From positions 4,203,118 through 4,267,117 of the forward strand of contig NW_006499973.1 of assembly GCF_000471905.2 (NCBI RefSeq): a stretch of 64,000 bases of DNA. The letters run 5' to 3'. This DNA comes from Amborella trichopoda (lineage: Eukaryota; Streptophyta; Magnoliopsida; Amborellales; Amborellaceae). Under the pieces are notes generated by a model. It saw nothing but the letters and a program-made list of their open reading frames with translations, made no database searches and was not told the DNA's origin. Positions 10,811 through 22,803 of the stretch are shown one piece after another (position 1 is the first letter of the stretch; every line of letters starts with the position of its first letter). The position numbers and the translations under genes are program-made.

Positions 10811-12395
10811 GAAGGTCGTGCATGAAGCAAGTCGACCACCTGTTGGTTGCATGCTACTTTGTGCGCTAAATGTCAACTTTCCTTTCATGCAAAGGCCACT
10901 TGGCGAGCATAGAAATCCACCTCCCCACCTTTTGGAGTACAAAACCACTATTTCTCTCTTTACAGCTCACGTTTTGAAGCTCAAGCTTAACCCTTTGTGC
11001 CATTGTTGGAGAGTTTGAGAAAGCTTGGTGGAGGGGACTGTGGAAGGAGTTTGGGATCATCTTTGGAGACCCAAAGAGGTAAGTAGGTAACTACCCTGTA
11101 GACTCATAAGTATGAATTGAAGCATGAATTAGAGCATGAATGATGTATGAATCATATATGAATGAAGTATGAATCCAAGCATGTATAAAGCATGATTTAG
11201 GCATGAATGATGGTTGAATTTAAGCATGAAATTGGGCATGAGATGGCATAGAACTATGTGCAAGGAATAGGATAGCATGAATGTCATTGTGCTCTGTTTT
11301 TCCATAAAGTTTACTTTCTTTTGCCTGTTGGAAATGAGCACTGAAATCCTTTTGATGGCCCTGAAATTTCGTGGGGTAATACTCTTGTGAGTCTAGTTTA
11401 AGCTAGAATTGGTTTCATGTTGTTACCTTGCATAGATTAAGAGTTAGGAGATGATTTTGGAAAGGATATCATGGCTGGATTGTGATTTTTCAGGGATTTT
11501 AGATATTTTTGTAATGAGATTTTAACTAAGAAAATGATACCCTTTTGGCCTCAAATCACAACTAATTGAAGATCTTTGAGTCTACTTTGAGTTTGGTGTT
11601 TATGTTTAGTTGTGATTTTTGCTAGTTTGGAAGATATGTTTCATGTTGTGCTCATATGCCACAGTTGGCAGACTGTGAGGAATTCCAGAAGCATTGCCTC
11701 TGTTGCATTGAGGCTTTGTCTGCCCTATTGATGCCCAAATGATACAAAAATGCAGCCATTTGATAAATGCATGAGTCCTCTATGATTTTCATGTTTTAAC
11801 CTTGCCCAAATTCTATGCAAACGAGGAGCTATACTCAATAATGCTCCAGTATGTCACTGTTGACAGACCTTATAGAAACTCAGAACTTAGTCTCTGTTGC
11901 CATGGATTTTGGCCGACCAAATGGAGCTTGATCGCTCCGAAACTACAGCCATTTGAAGCTTTGAATGTTTATTAAAAGTTGTATGTTTAAATTCTTTTGA
12001 AATTCCTGCTAGGTTGAAAGCTAGGATCTAAATTGTGAACATATGTCACTATTGGCTGAATTCAGTGAGGTTCAGAACGATATATTGAACCCTCAATTGA
12101 TCAAGTATTGTTCAGTTAGCAAATTGGATTCAGAATTTAGTTGAATCTCCCTTCATAATTTGGGTTCCATGCCTTATCTTATATATGCCCATGATTGATA
12201 AGGACAACAACGAATTTTAAGTTGCACATGAATTATGCACATGTCATGCATCAATGTCTCTTTCAGAACACAGCTTAATCCCTTTTGCAAGGTGATTTAA
12301 ATAGCATGCTTATGATCCTACAAATGTTGAATGCTCTTGACCTTTTGAAAAAAGTATGAATGAATGAATGTTATGCATGCTTATACATGGAACTA

Positions 12396-12893
12396 TGTTA
12401 TATGTGATTTCTGACCACAACGCAATGGGTCCTCCATTGATAGTGGATATTTTGTTTCTGTTATATGAACTCTGTTATATGTGATTTCTAGACACTACGC
12501 AATGGGTCTTCTATTGATTGTGGATATTCTATTTCTTTTATATGAACTCAGTTATATGTGATTTTTGGCCACTACGCAATGGGTCCTTCATTGATAGTGG
12601 ATATTCCGTTTCTGTTATATGAACTCTATTATATGTGATTTCTGGCCACCACACAATGGGTCCTCCATTGGTAGTGGATATTATGTTTTTGTTATATGTG
12701 ATTTCTGGCCACTACGCAATGGGTCCTCCATTCGTAGTGGATTTTCTGTTTCTGTTATATGAACTCTGTTATATATGATTTCTGGCCACTACGCAAGGGG
12801 TCCTCCATTGGTAGTGGATATTATGTTTCTGTTATATGAACTCTGTTATCTGTGATTTCTGGCCACTACGCAATGGTTAGTGGATATTCTGTT
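12396..12893 (+). repeat. 77-bp tandem repeat, about 6-7 copies
   Basis: Each unit contains TTATATGTGATTTCTGG, CACTACGCAATGGGTCC and TAGTGGATATT. Unit starts fall near 12396, 12473, 12549, 12627, 12690, 12767 and 12844. The fifth unit is short (63 bp). A related CACTACGCATTGGGTCCTCC word recurs at about 12990. Confidence 0.93.
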
Positions 12894-13966
12894 TTGCCAG
12901 CAAGTTCTGATTCTGTCCTAACTCTAATGATAGGAGTGGAGTCGGGAGATAACTATAAATAACAGGGTGGGTCGCGCCCCCCAAATTGTTATGGGCACTA
13001 CGCATTGGGTCCTCCAATGGTAGTGTAACGCCCTCTCGCTTGAAGGCACAAGGAGGAAGGGCCGTGTCTTGCAAGGCCTCAGCCTATCAAAACCCCAATG
13101 CACACTGGGGATCGGGTGTGAGAGTGAGGACACTAGGAAATTGGACTCCATTTGTCATTGTCCTCCCTCCCAAATGAGGATAGAAGTTTCAAGTTATAGG
13201 ATTGGCTTAGCCTGCTCGATGTGACTTCTACACGGGAGTAAATGATTATGTTCCTGTTTATGTTTCTTATTCTGATTCTATTTCTGTCTGTTTGAATTAA
13301 GTATCTGTATAACTGTATGACTGCGATTGTGACATGCATCAATGTAACTGCCATTTAGAGAAATATTAGATGCTCCGACTTCTGAACAATACTCATTTTA
13401 TGTTGTTAATGTACATATTCAAGGGTATGACTTTACTTTCTGATTGCCAATATGATGTCTGATGAATTGTGGGCCTTGTCATTATTTATAAGCCAGTAAG
13501 TAGGATTGCAGGGTACTAATTTACTTACTGGGCTTTTAGCTTATGCCTCTACTTTCCCTTCCATGTAGAGTGACAACCGATAGCTTGTACATGGACAGTT
13601 AGACGTAGTAGCAGACTTTTGGAAGTTGGAGTCTGTTTTAGGAAGCTTGTGATTGTACGTGTCTAGTGCCGTTGCCAGACTGTTATTTTGATCTATTGTA
13701 TTTTGTTGTTGGGCCAGTAGCACCTTGAACCTTTGTAAAAGAATTTTTGAAGGATGAATCTATATAAATGGTTTCTATTTTGCTCTGTTTGTGGGCATGT
13801 GTTTATGTGTTTATTTTAGTTCATGGTTTGTTTTGATTCTGCAATTATAACACATGTTGATGCCACTCCCACTAGAGTGAAGTACACAACCTCCGGTAGT
13901 GATTCGCACTCCGTCACCCTCCAGTCGGGAACGATAGGGGTCAGGGGACGGGGTCGTGACACCACA

Positions 13967-16371
13967 TCGTGAAATTATCATTCATACAAAGAAGTCCAAA
14001 GTGACTTCAAATGGGACATTGGATCATGAGAGCCAATGCGAAAGAAATCAGAGACAAAACACATTCAAAATAGAGTTGTTTATGCATAAAACCTCCAAAC
14101 ACCTATATGATCAAATGGACTAGACTTGGTGCGTGGAGCATACTAATACCTCACTGTTATGGTGCGTGGAGCATGCTGATACCTCACTGTTATGCATCAT
14201 ATAGTTGCATTTCCGGCAACATTGATGGCATAACAATTTGCACATGAGAGGTTCACAACTACTCATAAAAAATGGCATATAATGAAGGCCCTTCAAAAAC
14301 ACATCAAAGATGAAAGCTTAAGTAAGTAAGATTGTTGTTATGAGAAAATCCAACAACTTAGACTTTCAGAATAGTGGGTTGATCCCATAGAAAAGCGCAT
14401 GATACTGCTCAAGAAGACATGCTTCCATTACGGAGTGGAAAATATGCAATAGGCTCTAAACTACACTATCAAAAGTGCACAAAATAATTGCTCTTCAATT
14501 CAAGCACTAAAGGACTTTCAGAAGAAACTATGAGCATGATTGCTTATTGTTTTTATGAATTTCCAGCAGCATATCTTAGATATAATAGCAGCCTTGAATC
14601 AATGAAGAGTGTGTGATGCTTCTTGAAGGGTGATACCTTCATCATGGGGTGAAGGGCATGAACCATAAAGGAGCTAGAAAAATCAATTTATGATCTTTTA
14701 GATGGAAGAAAGTAGAGAGACATGAGTGGGGTGTGAGCCTATTTGGCAAGAAGAGATGGTGTTTCAAAGTAAAGGTAAGAAGGCATGAATGAAATAGGAA
14801 GTTGTCCTTATATAGATTTTCCATGTGGGGTATAAAAGCTAGATTAGATATCAACCACCCATTGAGTGATTCAAGGGTTGAGAGAGGCTAAAGACTTAGC
14901 CTTATGAATCATATTAATAGCTATCACATAGATGGTGATGGTTGAGTACACCCTTATCCCTATGCCCACATAGCACCTCCAAAATTCCAACAATATCTCA
15001 AGTGCCCTTAATTTTAAAAATCAACTCATCTCAATCATTCATCTTTAAATTATTAAAACATCACCATTGATATAATATGGAATTTATAAGACCCTAATGA
15101 GGGTGGTGTGCCACCCCCTTCCTCATTAGTTGTAAAACTTGCACCACACTTGAGCTTACATAATGTCTTTATCAAACAGTGGACATTACATCACCTTATG
15201 TCATGGTGTGTCCCCCTTATCCTCTTCACACCAATCAAATTCCTCTATTTCAAATATCTAAGGTATATCAAATCATAAATTTAGAGTTTTAAAGGTTTAA
15301 TGGAAAATATCTACCGCATGTGAACACACATATGCCCCCACACATGTGCTTCACACATGTGCCATAATGCATTTTTATACTTCTCAATGTTATATGTCAT
15401 ATCCAAACAAGGGTCACATGTTTAGGGTTAGGGTTTCCATGTCATGCCTATTGGGCAATGACTTGGAAGCTCCATTGGATGCACGTGTGGCACACATTGA
15501 CCAATTGTGCGCCACATGCCACATGTGTGTACATCTTTAATTGGAATACAACAATTTTAACAAGGCATTTTTCCTTTAAAATAAAATTCTAAAAAATTAT
15601 CTAAAAATATGATAAACCATTTTCTATCATTTCTCATCAAAAAAATAAGGTCTGGCACTTCTTATAAATTAGGTGGGAAAATGGCTCCATAGGAGCTTGG
15701 GCTACATGGTACTCCACTAAGCTAGAAGCGGAAACCCAATCCAATTTCTCAGACCAACTCAACAGGCCCCTAAGAGTCACAAATATTAGTCCAGACATGA
15801 GTGGACCTATCAAAGCTAACCAATAGTTAGATGCACTCCAGGGTGTTCAATAGATTATAGGTGCCCCCCCAAAGACATGCATTACTGCTGATGTGGGGTT
15901 CCTCTCTCAGAACATGTGTATAGATTTGATAGGTGGATCTTATCTCATCAAAACCGCTTCCCAAAATGCGACTGCCTGTGCACACACTGTGAGCAAGCTA
16001 CATATGCCAGGGATTTGAGTGTATGTCTTCTTGCCGCCCAAATATGTTCACACTGAGCTTATACACAACATATATCAAACAAAACGGGATCTACTGATCC
16101 CTAAGCCCTAGCTCACACAACATGAGGCGAACGCAATCATACTGACCCTGACTAGAGGAAAAACCATAAAACCTCTCAATTCACAAAATAGCTCAAAAAC
16201 CTTGCCTCAGTTAATCGAACATGATTATTTTGCCCTATTCGAATCCTAATACACAGACTCTGATAGCCACTATGTTACTGGTCACTCGCACTATGACTCT
16301 TAACAGTGCTGTCATTGCACACTCCACTATGACTCTTAACATATGGTCCTTGAAAGGCCATATGCCCAACA
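13967..16371 (+). other. decayed LTR-like sequence ending CCCAACA
   Basis: No genes. The right edge reads CCTTGAAAGGCCATATG then CCCAACA. This closely matches the right edge of the insertion at 36635-39490 (CCTTGAAAGGCCACATAG, CCAACA). A TATA-like TATAAAAG lies at about 14830. Both regions are probably LTRs of one family, but the left edge here was not found, and it may lie left of the solo LTR at 10324, which would then be nested inside it. A 33-bp local duplication GGTGCGTGGAGCAT occurs at 14129-14194. Confidence 0.4.
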
Positions 16372-17774
16372 AAGGTTTTGAACTGCCTTTTTTTGCCATA
16401 TATTTGCGCTCACTCTTGCTCTAAAACATACACCCTCATTCTCTACAACCTCAAACACCATTATTGCTCATGCTCATACCCACCCACCAAGACCAATTGC
16501 TCATTGTGATCCACACTGGTTATCAACAATTTCTAAAGGAGCCAATCAATTAGTACAGAAGAGGGATGTTTTCAAAATGAATTGTTTAGTAATCTATCGA
16601 CCTAGAGCAACAATTCTACAAATGTGACTCAAGAAATGCTCAAACACCTAACCCTGCTTAGGTGATTAGCATCAAGTGGGGTTTTTGTTATTTCTTGGTA
16701 AATTGGCTCCAGGCATTTGTATATATTCTATAATAGTAGGTATTGAGTAATCAGTACTTGAAATTTTAATGAATTTAAGAGAAATTCCATTTAAAAGTGA
16801 TCTATACCGAACTCGTGATGCATGTATCTGTGTTAGGGGTTCTACATATGTAACTTCTTAAGATATAATCTCACCACCTTATATGAAAATAGTTTGTACT
16901 ACAAAACATATAGCTAGTATCACATAACCAATTATTTTTGTATTGGATTAGAAATTGAGTTACATTCAAAACCTCAACTAATGAAGGAGCAAAAGACATA
17001 TGTTTAAACTGTTATAAATGACAACAACTCAAAGAGAGGAAATACAATATAGGTGACAATATACCTTCCTCGCATACGAAGGGCCTTCTATTATGTTCCT
17101 CCTGCTTTTTGCCTCTACCTATGTATGGATTGCCTCTCTCTTTTTTCTCTTTTCCAAGGCTTAAAACTATCATTCTTTTATAGACTCGTGCCAGGCAGTT
17201 TTCCACCATGCCCGTAAGTCATGTTGTAGTGCTCATTGTGGTGGTTGAGCCCATTGACTTAAATGGAGATGTGTTTTAACACAAGTATAGCTTCATGTAA
17301 CTTCTACTGAGCTAGTTTTACAGTTTATGTAAAGATAAAAGACCTTCTACAAAAAGTCTTTTTTCATATTTCATCAAAGCTTTTCAGAAGGTAGGAATAT
17401 TCGTTTCTTCATGTGAAGCATAATTTTAGTAATTTTTTGGGCCCTATGAATTGTCTCTCGAGAGGTCATAGATCTATGTAAGAAAGGTATTGTTAAAGGA
17501 GTTTTAGGCATGGATAGCCGATCTTTGAGGTTTTGACCAAAGAGAGAACATTTTCCCGATTGAAAGTTGGACAGGCTGAACTAGCATGTTATATGTTGTT
17601 TTTAATTTTATCTCTTGTATATTAGCTAGAACACTTACAGAGGTCTAAATACAATAAAATAAAGAGAAATTATGTACAGACACTATTTGGGAGGAGAGAG
17701 GGTAAATTACCAAATTAGCATTCATTTGCCCAAAATTACGAGCACCAACCCCCGTGCTATGACATTTTTTTTTC
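16372..17774. other. no recognisable feature
   Basis: AT-rich, stop-dense in six frames. Short open stretches near 17012-17209 (minus) have no family resemblance. Confidence 0.5.
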
Positions 17775-18650
17775 CTTAAGTTGCCCTCCTGTCCAACAAT
17801 GCAAATATCGGATAGGAGGAGAGCTAATTTTTTTCCAAAGTGAAAGAGTTGTCTAGCGTTAGAATTACCACGACCCAATTCTCCTTCTTACCCAAACTTT
17901 TGAACTCATAATCAAATCCACAGGCTTTCCATTCAAACCATCAGCAAGACTCATTTCTCCAAGAACCCCTAAAATAACTACTTTTTGATCTCTCCAAATA
18001 GCTCAAAGACTTTAAAAACCATTGAAATTGTAGATCCAATCGATGATCGTACCAGCCAAGTGCTCATCCTCCACCATAGAAAAAACACGTTTTTTCTCCA
18101 TAATGTGAAAAACTCACAATCGTTTTTTAACTTCGTACTAGTTTTGCAGGTATTTGAGGCCTTTGAAAAAATTCTCATTAGCATTTCCATGAAAGCATGA
18201 GATCATTAAATTTATAGGGTTTCCTTATCATGAAGGAGTCATTCATGAGAAGGGAGTCCTTGGAGGGAGCAGTGTACATGGTAGATAGGGTGTTTTTATG
18301 ATTTTGAGAGAGAAACAGATGAGATAAAATTTTGTGATGGGGTGGAGATAAAGCAAGGGATGAAAGAGAAGGAGATGGGATTTGCAGATGGTAATGGATA
18401 TGCGAGAGAGGCCGATTTCCCCCTAATGATAATGGAATCGTGAGAGAGGCTGGAGTAGCAGATGACAATGGATCAGCGAGAGATGGGATGTGCATTTTAC
18501 TCTTGACGAACTTTGAAACTCAACTCTTTATTTTAACACATAAAGCTATCCAGAAATTTGAATACTAGACAACACTTTTGCTTTGAAAAAAAATTAGGCC
18601 CTCCACCTGTCTGATATTTGTATTGCAGGACAAGAGGTCAACATAAGAAT
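17775..18650. mobile_element. inverted-repeat element, about 0.9 kb
   Basis: The left arm (17775-17870: CCTTAAGTTGCCCTCCTGTC, CAAATATCGGATAGGAGG, AAAGAGTTGTCTAG) recurs inverted at 18540-18650 (CTAGACAACACTTTTGC, CTGTCTGATATTTGTATTGC, AGGTCAACATAAG). Arms are about 95 bp at perhaps 80% identity. The central part holds short open stretches in both directions with no family match. Target duplication was not identified; the long arms suggest a MULE-type element. Confidence 0.65.
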
Positions 18651-19319
18651 TGTCCGTATGTAATTTGTTTCAAAATAAATAAAGATGAATGAAAAAATAG
18701 GTTCTCACTTGCTGCTACTAAATGAAACTCTTTTATTCAATAAACAAAAATTACATAAAACTCTTGGGAAGAAAAGACACAAACTCCATAACACAAAATT
18801 AACCTTGTTAGAAGATTAACCCAACTGAACTTTTCACATCCCACTTCAGATTTCCTCATCAGATGGCACACGGGATCAAGGTCTAACTTAGATCTTCAAA
18901 GTACAGGAAACCTTAGGCTATCAACTCTTTAATTAGATTACAATGATGGAACAAACACAAGCTAGGCCTCAATACCTATGGTATAGGGCATGCCCCTTTC
19001 TTTGGCTTTTATGGTTGGGGCGTGCCCCTTAATATTTCTTTCTCTAACATATTTTTTCACGATGCATATCGGAGAGATCTTCAAAGGAATATCCCTCTGA
19101 TCCAAACCACAAACTGATTCTTTAAGAGTGATAGAGAATGGGGACAATCAAATTATGATCTAAGGCTAGATCTACTCATAAATGAACTGATCTGCTCTCA
19201 GATCAGTGGTAGAACCAACATTGATTCGAAAGATAAAATGTTATACAAAATGACTAATTCAATTGTAATAAAATAAACAAAAATGAAATGAAGTGAAGGA
19301 AAAAGTGAAATATACCAGA
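18651..19319. other. no recognisable feature
   Basis: AT-rich sequence without a supported gene or repeat structure. Confidence 0.5.
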
Positions 19320-20316
19320 CCAGGCCAGTTAACCCGGGGCTCCCGATGGCTTCGAGGCCTCGTCGGTATCAGGATCGACTAAGTTAATGTCATGTATCCT
19401 CTTTGTTTCTCTTCAGGTTTTAACCATACCTTGGCTTGGTTGGATAGCTTTCTTAACTTATGGGCTGAATGTTTAATGGCTTAAAGGTAATGTTTTCCTA
19501 GATCTAGGGTTTTCTTAGTGTCTTCTCTCAAATTTTAGTGTCTCAGGTTTTTGGGCATGACATTTTTTAGAGTCTAAGAGTATAAAAAGTCTAACATAAA
19601 ATGGGTCCTGAACTCACCTTTTTAAAGGCTCAAATCGTACCAAAATGGATACATCCCAATTATTAACGAAATTGATAGTTTAAACTATTGTTTTGGGCGA
19701 CACCAGTGGTGTTGCCTGACCAAAGGGGTCCAAATTCCATAAAGCTGCTAAAAAATGGTCACGGAATGGTAAGCATGCGAAAACTACCATTTTGGGCCAG
19801 TCTAAGCTGGGTGGCACCGGTGGTACCACCATACCAAATCTGCTCAGAAATGGCAGATTCCAATTCTAGGGTGATTTTTTAGCCCTTGAGATTGCCTACC
19901 AAAAATAACGCCATTTGGGCTAGTCTGGGCTGGGCAATGCCACTAACCAAATCTGCCTAAAATTGGCAGATTTTTATTCTGGCTGATTTCCAGGCCCTTG
20001 AGCTGCGACCTGCCAAAAATCATACCATTTGGGTTAGTCTGAGCTAGGTGACACCAGACTAAATCTGCTAAGAATTGGCAGATTCCAATTCTAGGGTATG
20101 TTGTTTGCCAAAAATCAGGAAAAAATATGCGATTTTTCTATTTTTACTTGATTTATTATCAAAACAGTGTGCCTTGTAGCATTCTAGATCACAGGGTAGG
20201 CATTATGGATAATGGTGGTCTACGGTCCGGGGGTTTACTTAGATAGTGTGGTCGTAAAGTTGTTTAGAGTTTAGAAAACCATTGAATTTGTCAGTTTTCA
20301 AAATGGGGTGTCTATA
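19320..20316 (-). mobile_element. decayed LTR of a Tat/Ogre-like element (3' LTR, minus strand)
   Basis: On the minus strand a polypurine tract (20330-20317) is followed by TATAGACACCCCATTTTG. This is one base off TGTAGACACC, the LTR start seen at 49405 and typical of Tat/Ogre LTRs. The far end near 19320 (CCGGGTTAACTGGCC on the minus strand) is approximate because no second LTR is available for comparison. No gag or pol of this copy survives nearby. Confidence 0.55.
19789..20120 (+). repeat. three-copy tandem repeat, about 95-120 bp units
   Basis: Each unit contains CCATTTGGG then AGTCTGAGCT-like sequence, AAATCTGC, AATTGGCAGATT and TGCCAAAAATCA. Starts fall near 19789, 19912 and 20026. It lies inside the decayed LTR. 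Confidence 0.85.
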
Positions 20317-20330
20317 GTTTCCCCTCGTTG
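20317..20330 (-). promoter_or_regulatory. polypurine tract of the Tat/Ogre-like relic
   Basis: The minus strand reads CAACGAGGGGAAAC immediately before the LTR start. This is the plus-strand priming site position of an LTR retrotransposon. Confidence 0.55.
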
Positions 20331-21560
20331 GTGCTCCCTATCCTTTGAGGGATAGGTGAGTGTCAAAGAAGTAGACACCGCTGACATTTTAATTTTTATG
20401 ATGTCATGTGGTCAGAGGGCAAACCAACTTTTCCCTCTAAGATATTGCACTCCTCGCTCACCTACCTAGGGCATTTTCATCCTAGGGTTTTTGACGTGAG
20501 ATGATCTGGTGAGTTACACAAGCTTGAAACTTAAGTTGGATTTTCTAAACATACCATTTAAGTACAGAGGTTTTCACAATTCAAATTCTTAAACCTGACA
20601 TTTTCTTTTATTCCATGTAGGATTTTCGAAGGTCTCCTAAAGGTTTTACTTGTTTAGGATAAGGTTTGCCTGGTCAATTCTGAAGATAGAGATGAGGTAG
20701 TAATGCGGTATCATCATGTACAGGTGTCCAAGCTCCTTGGTTTTTAAAAGTCTTTTTAGAGATTTTGAAAACAAAATAGGGATTTGAAATAGAATCTGGA
20801 GCTTTGGACATGCCACAATTTTAACAAAGAAATTAAAGTTTTTGAAAACACAAGACATATAGTTAAATTTTTTTTAAACTAAGAAAGATATTTTGAAAGA
20901 CAAATTTTAGTTAGCAGTTTTAACTCATATAACTATAGAGCCATCTAAGCAGTTTAAAGTCATGTAGCGATGGACGGCTACACCCAACCCTTTATGTCAT
21001 ACGGGGCTAGACGGATGCACCCAACTTTTACATCATACGGGCTAGACGTTTTGTAAATACACTCGATCTTTAATTTCATACGGGGTTAGACGTTTTTGAG
21101 TGACTTGTCATTTGAAATTGATTGGCAATTTAGGCTCATGCCACCAAGGAGCATTTTTCATTTTTTTTTCTTCTTTTTTTTTAATGCAAATATTTTTCAT
21201 TTGAAATTAGTTGGCAGTTTAAGCTCGTGCAACCAAGGAGAAATTTTTGAAATTTTCTTATTTTGATTATTATCTTTTGAATGAAAAGGCTTTTTATTTG
21301 AAATTGGTTGGCAGTTTAAGCTCGTGCCACTAAGGAGAAATTTTTAAAATTTTTTGTATTTGGATATTTTTTTTAATGAAAAGGTTTTTCATTTGTACTT
21401 GGTTGACAGTTTATGCTCGTGCCACCAAGGATCAATTTTTGAACTTTTTGATTTTTTTATTATTATTTTCAAGACACATGTGGTGTCATAAGTATTGATA
21501 CAGGCGACATGCTTTGTGTTCCCCCAATGAAAGTTCTTTTAACTTTTGCCTAGTTTCCTT
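20331..21560 (-). repeat. 3' untranslated region of the Tat/Ogre-like relic with two repeat arrays
   Basis: At 20947-21090 units with CATACGGGGCTAGACG alternate with CACCCAAC; the first unit contains GTTTAAAGTCATGTAGCG, which matches the array word in elements A and B. At 21108-21450 four units of about 100 bp share TTGGCAGTTTAAGCTCGTGC and CACCAAGGAG, with AT-rich spacers. These are non-coding. Repeat-rich 3' regions upstream of the PPT are common in Tat/Ogre elements. Confidence 0.7.
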
Positions 21561-22296
21561 GAGCGAACTATCTCTCGCTCTTCTCGGTTTGGTTTTTCTT
21601 CATAAACAATGGACCTTGATTTACTCTTTCGCTCTCCAACAAACTCCATTTTTCTCTCTCTAGTGCTTCCATTCTCTTCTATTCTTTAAAAAAATTGGAT
21701 TGCCTTACTCTTCTCTGTAATATCGTATTCCCTCCATTCCTAGATTTCTCTTTCTAAAAATTCCTGGTTTTTCTTTCTAAACTAGGCAATCCCAACCTCC
21801 ATCTTCTCACTTGTACTACTCTTTTCTCCCACCCTTTTATATACTTCCCATTCTTATTCTAAACTTGATTTCTCTAAGTTGCTTCTCTCTAAAGACCTCT
21901 TCAAAATCTGGGGCTCCATCCCTTCTCATCTTCTAAAAATTACACCATTGTGGCCCTTCTCTTTTGGACCTCTTGGTGAGGGTCGTATTCGAGGGATCAG
22001 GAATGATTGGAGAAAATCCGCAATGAAGTCTCGAGATGGGGCACTTCTCGAAGACGAAAGGAAAGGAAAGGAAAAGGTATGGGCATTTTTCTCACTCATC
22101 AAGTTTTGTGTGTTCTGATTTTGGGTTGATTAAGATCACACTTGTTTTAGCCTGAATTGATGAATAGAATAATTTCTTTGAGACTTATATTGAAATTTCT
22201 TGTTGTTTAGGGTTCTTGTCCAAAGATTTTGTTTGGATGCGTATTGATTCTTGCTCTGAAATTGCCTGAACATGTTCTTGAGATGCTTGATGTAAT
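21561..22296 (+). other. unassigned; pyrimidine-rich then possible leader
   Basis: 21561-21880 is rich in CTCT/TTCT words. An open stretch at 21879-22118 (MLLSKDLFKIWG...) contains GGAAAAG followed by GTATGG, which would pass as a splice donor, but I recognise no protein. It may be the leader of an LTR element or a chance frame. The gag-only element inserted just downstream. Confidence 0.3.
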
Positions 22297-22301
22297 GTTT
22301 G

Positions 22302-22780
22302 TGTTACGTGCCTAACATAAGCATGGTAAATAAGGCAGGCATATGTATGTATATCTCATGCAGAGTCGTGTAGGAGTAGTTAATAAAGTCGTATATATCG
22401 GGTTGACCAAGTCTTTGGGCAGATTTACATGAGTAGTTAATAGAAGCTGATATTTTGACTATTTTATTGGGTTTATCGGGTAGCTTACATGAGTAGTTAG
22501 TAGAAGTTGATCTTTGGCTATTTTCTTATAATCAATGTGGCTTGAGTATTTAATGAGAAGTAATCTTTCGGGAGGGAAAGCTTTTGAACCCGAACCAACG
22601 CTTGTGTGTTAACGCGACCAGGTTTCCTCCATTAAACCAATTAGTACTTGTGTGTTAACAAGGCCAAGTTTTCTCTATTAAACCTATTTTACTCACTACT
22701 CATTAGCAGTTGTTGTTTTTTGTTGCATTAGCAAGATAAGTACGTCGAAGAACAAGAAGAACTCTCCTCAGTACGTGCCA
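22302..22780 (+). repeat. 5' LTR of gag-only element
   Basis: 479 bp, TG...CA. It contains internal short duplications of TACATGAGTAGTTAATAGAAG and GTGTGTTAAC words. It lacks the 23-bp segment present after CCTAACAT in the 3' LTR. Confidence 0.94.
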
Positions 22781-22783
22781 TTG

Positions 22784-22796
22784 TGGTATCAGAGCA
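22784..22796 (+). promoter_or_regulatory. primer binding site, initiator tRNA-Met type
   Basis: TGGTATCAGAGCA begins three bases after the 5' LTR. This is the standard plant LTR-retrotransposon PBS complementary to the 3' end of initiator tRNA-Met. Confidence 0.95.
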
Positions 22797-22803
22797 AAGG
22801 CAT

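Larger units (their letters stand above)
10324..13961 (+). mobile_element. 3.6-kb solo LTR with perfect TSD
   Basis: The unit starts TGTAACGACCC and ends GGGGTCGTGACA, so it begins TG, ends CA and has short terminal inverted repeats. A perfect 5-bp repeat CCACA flanks it at 10319-10323 and 13962-13966. No second LTR, PBS or gag-pol lies beside it, so it is a solo LTR left by recombination between LTRs of a larger element. Inside are a purine-rich array (10356-10810), a leader-like stretch ending in CCCAAAGAG followed by GTAAGT near 11075 (possible splice donor), and a 77-bp tandem array. The strand call follows that donor and is tentative. Confidence 0.88.

Noticed and set aside
10291..10948. 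Long minus-strand open frames (182-211 codons) rich in Ser, Leu and Pro
   Set aside because: They come from the stop-free pyrimidine strand of a purine-rich tandem array inside the solo LTR; all three minus frames are open together.
21879..22118. First exon of a host gene with GT splice donor
   Set aside because: No recognisable protein, no second exon found, and the region borders retroelement remnants.
22784..22796. tRNA-Met gene fragment
   Set aside because: Position three bases after an LTR and 13-bp length show it is a primer binding site.
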